Source of the DNA: an uncultured Eubacteriales bacterium | GTDB lineage: Bacteria; Bacillota_A; Clostridia; Peptostreptococcales; Anaerovoracaceae | DNA: 7,982 nucleotides | NCBI GenBank assembly: GCA_902790885.1 | Contig: CADATR010000075.1 | Span: 1-7,982, forward strand | Reading direction: 5' to 3' | Part shown: one piece after another, positions 5,509 to 7,982 of the stretch | How the letters are laid out: each line of letters opens with the position of its first letter | How positions within the stretch are numbered: the first letter of the stretch is position 1 | Translations under genes and position numbers: made by a program | The notes under the pieces: generated by a model | Seen by the model: only the letters and a program-made list of their open reading frames with translations | Told to the model about the DNA's origin: nothing | The model's database searches: none

Positions 5509-6180
5509 ATGAGAGTACTTGTAGTTGAAGATGAAAAAAGCATGAACCGCCTCATCAGCGAGGCGATGGAAGATGAGAAGTACAGTGTCGACAGTGTGTT
5601 TGACGGAGAGGAAGCCCTGGAGTATACGGCCGCGGCTGATTACGACGTCATCATCCTCGATGTCAATCTGCCTAAAATAGACGGATTCACGGTGGTTGAG
5701 CGGCTGCGCGGCAGGGGATGCGCCACTCCGGTGCTGTTTCTTACCGCGCGCGACAGCGTAATGGACAAGGTGACCGGCCTGAACGCCGGCGGAGACTATT
5801 ATCTGACTAAGCCGTTCAGCTTTGACGAGCTCAGAGCTGTAATCAAGGTGATGGCGAGAAAGTATACCGGCAACAAAACGAATGAGTATACCGTCGGCGA
5901 CCTCGTTGTCGACACGGCGTCGAAAAGCGTCACCCGCGGAGGTGATCCGATAGATCTCACATCAAAGGAGTTCGCTCTCCTCGAATACATGATAAGAAAC
6001 AAGGGCGTTGTGCTCTCTCGCGAGATGATTGAGAACAATCTCTGGAACTTCGATTATGAGGGCGGCACCAATGTTGTCGATGTATATATAGGATATCTGA
6101 GGCGCAAGCTCGACAAGGGCCGCAGCAGCAAGCTGATACATACGGTCTGGGGCACGGGATGGGTGCTCAGGGAGGAGTAG
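5509..6180 (+). CDS. OmpR/PhoB-family response regulator
   Basis: Cytoplasmic transcription factor of 223 residues, the normal length for the family, activated by phosphotransfer from the adjacent kinase. The receiver domain (about 1-115) has the acidic pair Glu7-Asp8, phospho-acceptor Asp51 (IILDVNLPKIDG), Thr79 (LFLTAR) and Lys101 (LTKPFS). The winged-helix DNA-binding domain (about 125-221) contains LTSKEFALLEYMIRNKG, the recognition-helix region VVDVYIGYLRRKLD and the C-terminal hairpin. I chose the ATG at 5509 because MRVLVVEDE is the standard family N-terminus and GAAGGG stands 7 bases upstream. An in-frame ATG at 5467, with GAGG 6 bases upstream, would add 14 residues and cannot be excluded. 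Two departures from consensus are GGDYYL for the usual GADDYL and TVWGTGW for TVRGxGY. The kinase gene begins 3 nt after the stop. Confidence 0.95.
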   Translation: MRVLVVEDEKSMNRLISEAMEDEKYSVDSVFDGEEALEYTAAADYDVIILDVNLPKIDGFTVVERLRGRGCATPVLFLTARDSVMDKVTGLNAGGDYYLTKPFSFDELRAVIKVMARKYTGNKTNEYTVGDLVVDTASKSVTRGGDPIDLTSKEFALLEYMIRNKGVVLSREMIENNLWNFDYEGGTNVVDVYIGYLRRKLDKGRSSKLIHTVWGTGWVLREE

Positions 6181-6183
6181 GAC

Positions 6184-7524
6184 ATGTCTGCCAAGATACG
6201 ACTTGCCCTTTGGGTCACATTCATGGTGTTTCTGGTCTCGATAATGGTGCTGGTGTTCGTTCTTGTAATGAACAGACACAGCCTGCCTGAGGATCCCGCG
6301 ACTTACCTGGTCAGCGTGGTGATGGACAATGCCGAAGACGTTGAATTCGACAGGGGCACGTTCGAGTGGGATGATCTTACCCTGTACAAGCGCGGTGTGT
6401 TCTGCTCGTTCTACAACACGAACGGAGAGCTGCTGCTCTCGGCCGACAAGGAGGACATGGACTTTTCGTCCGTCCCGTTCAGGGAAAATCAGATAAGGAC
6501 AGAGAGCTCCGACGGAAAGGAATTCTACATATATGATAAGTATGTGGACATGGAGGTGTCGGGTCTGTGGATCAGGGGCGCCGTCCTTACCGACAGCCAC
6601 ATAGGCATCAACGACACCATAACCCGTATCACTCTCATGCTGCTCCCTGTCATTCTGATAGTGACGTTCCTGGGAGCCCTGTGGATATCCTCAAGGACGT
6701 TCAAGCCGATAGAGCAAATCGTAAGCACGGCGAATTCGATCAACGACGCCGACGATCTTACGGACAGGATAGATCTTAAGCATGGTCCTAAAGAGATGAG
6801 GCAGCTTGCCGGGGCATTCGACAGAATGTTCGAGCGCCTTGAGAAGCTCTTTGATGCCGAGCGGCAGTTCACCTCTGACGCCTCGCACGAGCTGAGGACG
6901 CCTACGGCGATAATCCTGGCTGAATGCGACCGCGCTGAGCGCAAGGCAGACAGCGTCGAGGACTATGAAGAGACGATCGGGCACATCCGCGAGCAGGGCG
7001 AGAGGATGTCGGGACTTATCGACGAGCTTCTCGGAATTACGAGGCTCCAGCAGGGAACAGAGAGATATCCGCTCAGCGAGGGAGATCTCAGCGAATTCGT
7101 GACACTTTCGTCCGAGGAATTCGTGCCTGACGAGGAAAAAGGCATAAGGATGGAGACCGACATCGAGGACGGAATAATGTGCAGCTATAACGCTTCGCTC
7201 ATATCCAGGGTGATATTCAACCTGCTGCAGAACGCATACAGATACGGAAAAGAGGATGGCATCGTGCGGCTTTCACTGAAGCGTGAAGACGGCAGCGCTG
7301 TTCTGAGGGTCAGCGACAACGGCAGAGGAATAGCCGCCGAAGATATCGATAAGATATGGCAGAGATTCTGGCAGGCTGACTCTTCGAGAGGAAACGGAGG
7401 CAGCGGCCTGGGACTGGCGATGGTGAAAGAGATCGCAGATCTGCACGGAGGCAGCGTCGCGGTAAAGAGCACCGTGGGCAAAGGCAGCGAATTCTCATTC
7501 AGCATACCGGCACAGCAGATCTGA
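6184..7524 (+). CDS. HAMP-domain sensor histidine kinase
   Basis: Membrane sensor kinase of 446 residues, partner of the regulator encoded just upstream. Transmembrane helices are at about 8-29 and 149-169, enclosing an extracytoplasmic domain of about 115 residues with no recognised ligand motif. HAMP follows at about 170-222, then the dimerisation/phosphoacceptor helix with FTSDASHELRTP and His235. The HATPase_c domain (about 335-443) has the N box NLLQNAYRYG (Asn346, Asn350), G1 DNGRGI (378-383), the F box IWQRFWQAD and the G2 box GSGLGLAM. All catalytic motifs are intact. A GGGAGGAG ribosome binding site lies inside the last codons of the regulator gene, so the two genes are translationally linked. 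The Glu/Asp-rich sensor region offers no safe clue to the stimulus; cell-envelope signals are common for this architecture. Confidence 0.96.
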   Translation: MSAKIRLALWVTFMVFLVSIMVLVFVLVMNRHSLPEDPATYLVSVVMDNAEDVEFDRGTFEWDDLTLYKRGVFCSFYNTNGELLLSADKEDMDFSSVPFRENQIRTESSDGKEFYIYDKYVDMEVSGLWIRGAVLTDSHIGINDTITRITLMLLPVILIVTFLGALWISSRTFKPIEQIVSTANSINDADDLTDRIDLKHGPKEMRQLAGAFDRMFERLEKLFDAERQFTSDASHELRTPTAIILAECDRAERKADSVEDYEETIGHIREQGERMSGLIDELLGITRLQQGTERYPLSEGDLSEFVTLSSEEFVPDEEKGIRMETDIEDGIMCSYNASLISRVIFNLLQNAYRYGKEDGIVRLSLKREDGSAVLRVSDNGRGIAAEDIDKIWQRFWQADSSRGNGGSGLGLAMVKEIADLHGGSVAVKSTVGKGSEFSFSIPAQQI

Positions 7525-7562
7525 CGGGTAATCAAAGCCCTCCGGGCATTGAATCTGACTTG

Positions 7563-7609
7563 AAAAAAAGATATCTTTGATGGAACAGTCCTCAAAGATA
7601 TCTTTTTTT
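7563..7609. terminator. Bidirectional terminator between convergent kinase genes
   Basis: A perfect 18-bp inverted repeat, AAAAAAAGATATCTTTGA (7563-7580) and TCAAAGATATCTTTTTTT (7592-7609), with an 11-base loop. The A and T runs give a T tract on both strands, so it can end the plus-strand kinase (stop at 7524) and the minus-strand kinase (stop at 7610), whose stop codon overlaps the distal arm by two bases. Confidence 0.92.
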
Positions 7610-7982
7610 ATGGAAGGATCACTGTGATGCGTGTTCCTATGTCCTTTCTTGAAATGACCTCGAAGCGGCCTCCGTGGCGCTCCACTATCCATTTGGCGAT
7701 AGCCAGGCCCAGGCCGCTCCCGCCGGTCTGCTTTGAACGCGAGTCGTCCGCGCGGTAAAAGCGGTCAAAGATATGCGGTATGTCGCTTTCGCTTATGCCT
7801 ATCCCGCTGTCCTGCACAGAAAATGACGGATGCCCGTCTGTCACGAGGCTCCTCAGCTTTATTTCTCCGCCCTCAGAGGTGTACTTGGAAGCATTCTCAA
7901 TAAGTATCCTGGCCGCCTGCTTGATAAGCGAAACATCTCCTCGGGCAGGTATCTCCCCGCCGTTCTCGAAGGTGTAGCTGTG
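7608..7982 (-). CDS. Sensor histidine kinase, C-terminal catalytic part (partial at window edge)
   Basis: The frame is open without interruption from the TAA at 7608-7610 to the window edge, giving the last 124 residues of a larger protein, so no start can be placed; a GTG at 7842-7844 is internal. The piece is a HATPase_c domain: N box region QAARILIENASKYTSEGG, G1 box VQDSGIGIS, F box IFDRFYRADDSRS and G2 box GGSGLGLAIAK, followed by IVERHGG and the final strand RITVILP. These are the ATP-binding elements of a HisKA-type membrane kinase. The kinase is a different one from the plus-strand neighbour, since IFDRFYRADDSR replaces IWQRFWQADSSR. A cognate regulator would be expected further upstream on the minus strand, beyond this window. 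Confidence 0.95.
   Translation of the reverse strand, partial: HSYTFENGGEIPARGDVSLIKQAARILIENASKYTSEGGEIKLRSLVTDGHPSFSVQDSGIGISESDIPHIFDRFYRADDSRSKQTGGSGLGLAIAKWIVERHGGRFEVISRKDIGTRITVILP

Noticed and set aside
5962..6600. Minus-strand open frame of 212 codons opposite the regulator and kinase
   Set aside because: Antisense to two genes with complete domain motifs. The product is rich in His, Arg and Val, as expected for a shadow of biased codon use.
7185..7595. Minus-strand open frame of 136 codons opposite the kinase C-terminus
   Set aside because: It is antisense to the HATPase domain and crosses the bidirectional terminator; no recognisable domain.

Overview
This 7,982-base window is a compact, mid-GC stretch of a chromosome that looks like a member of the Bacillota, probably class Clostridia. 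The support is AGGAGG-type ribosome binding sites, intrinsic terminators ending in T tracts, a class A penicillin-binding protein with a Gly/Ser/Thr-rich tail, a SHOCT-domain protein and OmpR-type two-component genes. The genus cannot be fixed from the sequence alone. There is no tRNA, rRNA, CRISPR array, insertion sequence or phage gene.

Layout. (i) 1-54: the last 17 codons of an unidentified plus-strand gene, separated from the minus-strand block by a bidirectional terminator (81-117). (ii) 97-3023, minus strand: a two-gene operon of a bifunctional PBP1A-type peptidoglycan synthase followed 14 nt later by a small PH-like/SHOCT protein. Its probable promoter lies at 3212-3240, and the roughly 180-base leader contains a relic of a cysteine desulfurase C-terminus (3081-3209). 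(iii) 3338-4768, minus strand: a xanthine/uracil-type (NCS2) permease with its own promoter and terminator. (iv) 4958-5245, minus strand: a 95-residue PepSY-like protein with a strong terminator. (v) 5509-7524, plus strand: an OmpR-family response regulator and a HAMP-containing sensor histidine kinase, 3 nt apart. (vi) 7608-7982, minus strand: the C-terminal catalytic part of a second histidine kinase, converging on the first and sharing an 18-bp inverted-repeat terminator with it.

How it works together. The PBP polymerises and cross-links the cell wall, and the SHOCT protein is probably co-expressed with it. The permease imports purines as an independent unit. The PepSY-like gene is divergent from the two-component operon across an AT-rich spacer carrying a 7-bp direct repeat and a palindrome, so the regulator may control one or both sides; this is inference.

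Most of the window is conventional. I found no convincing undescribed system. The best leads are the desulfurase relic in the PBP leader, the operator-like repeats at 5409-5446, the PepSY-like protein without a signal peptide, and the 42-bp tandem repeat in the PBP tail.
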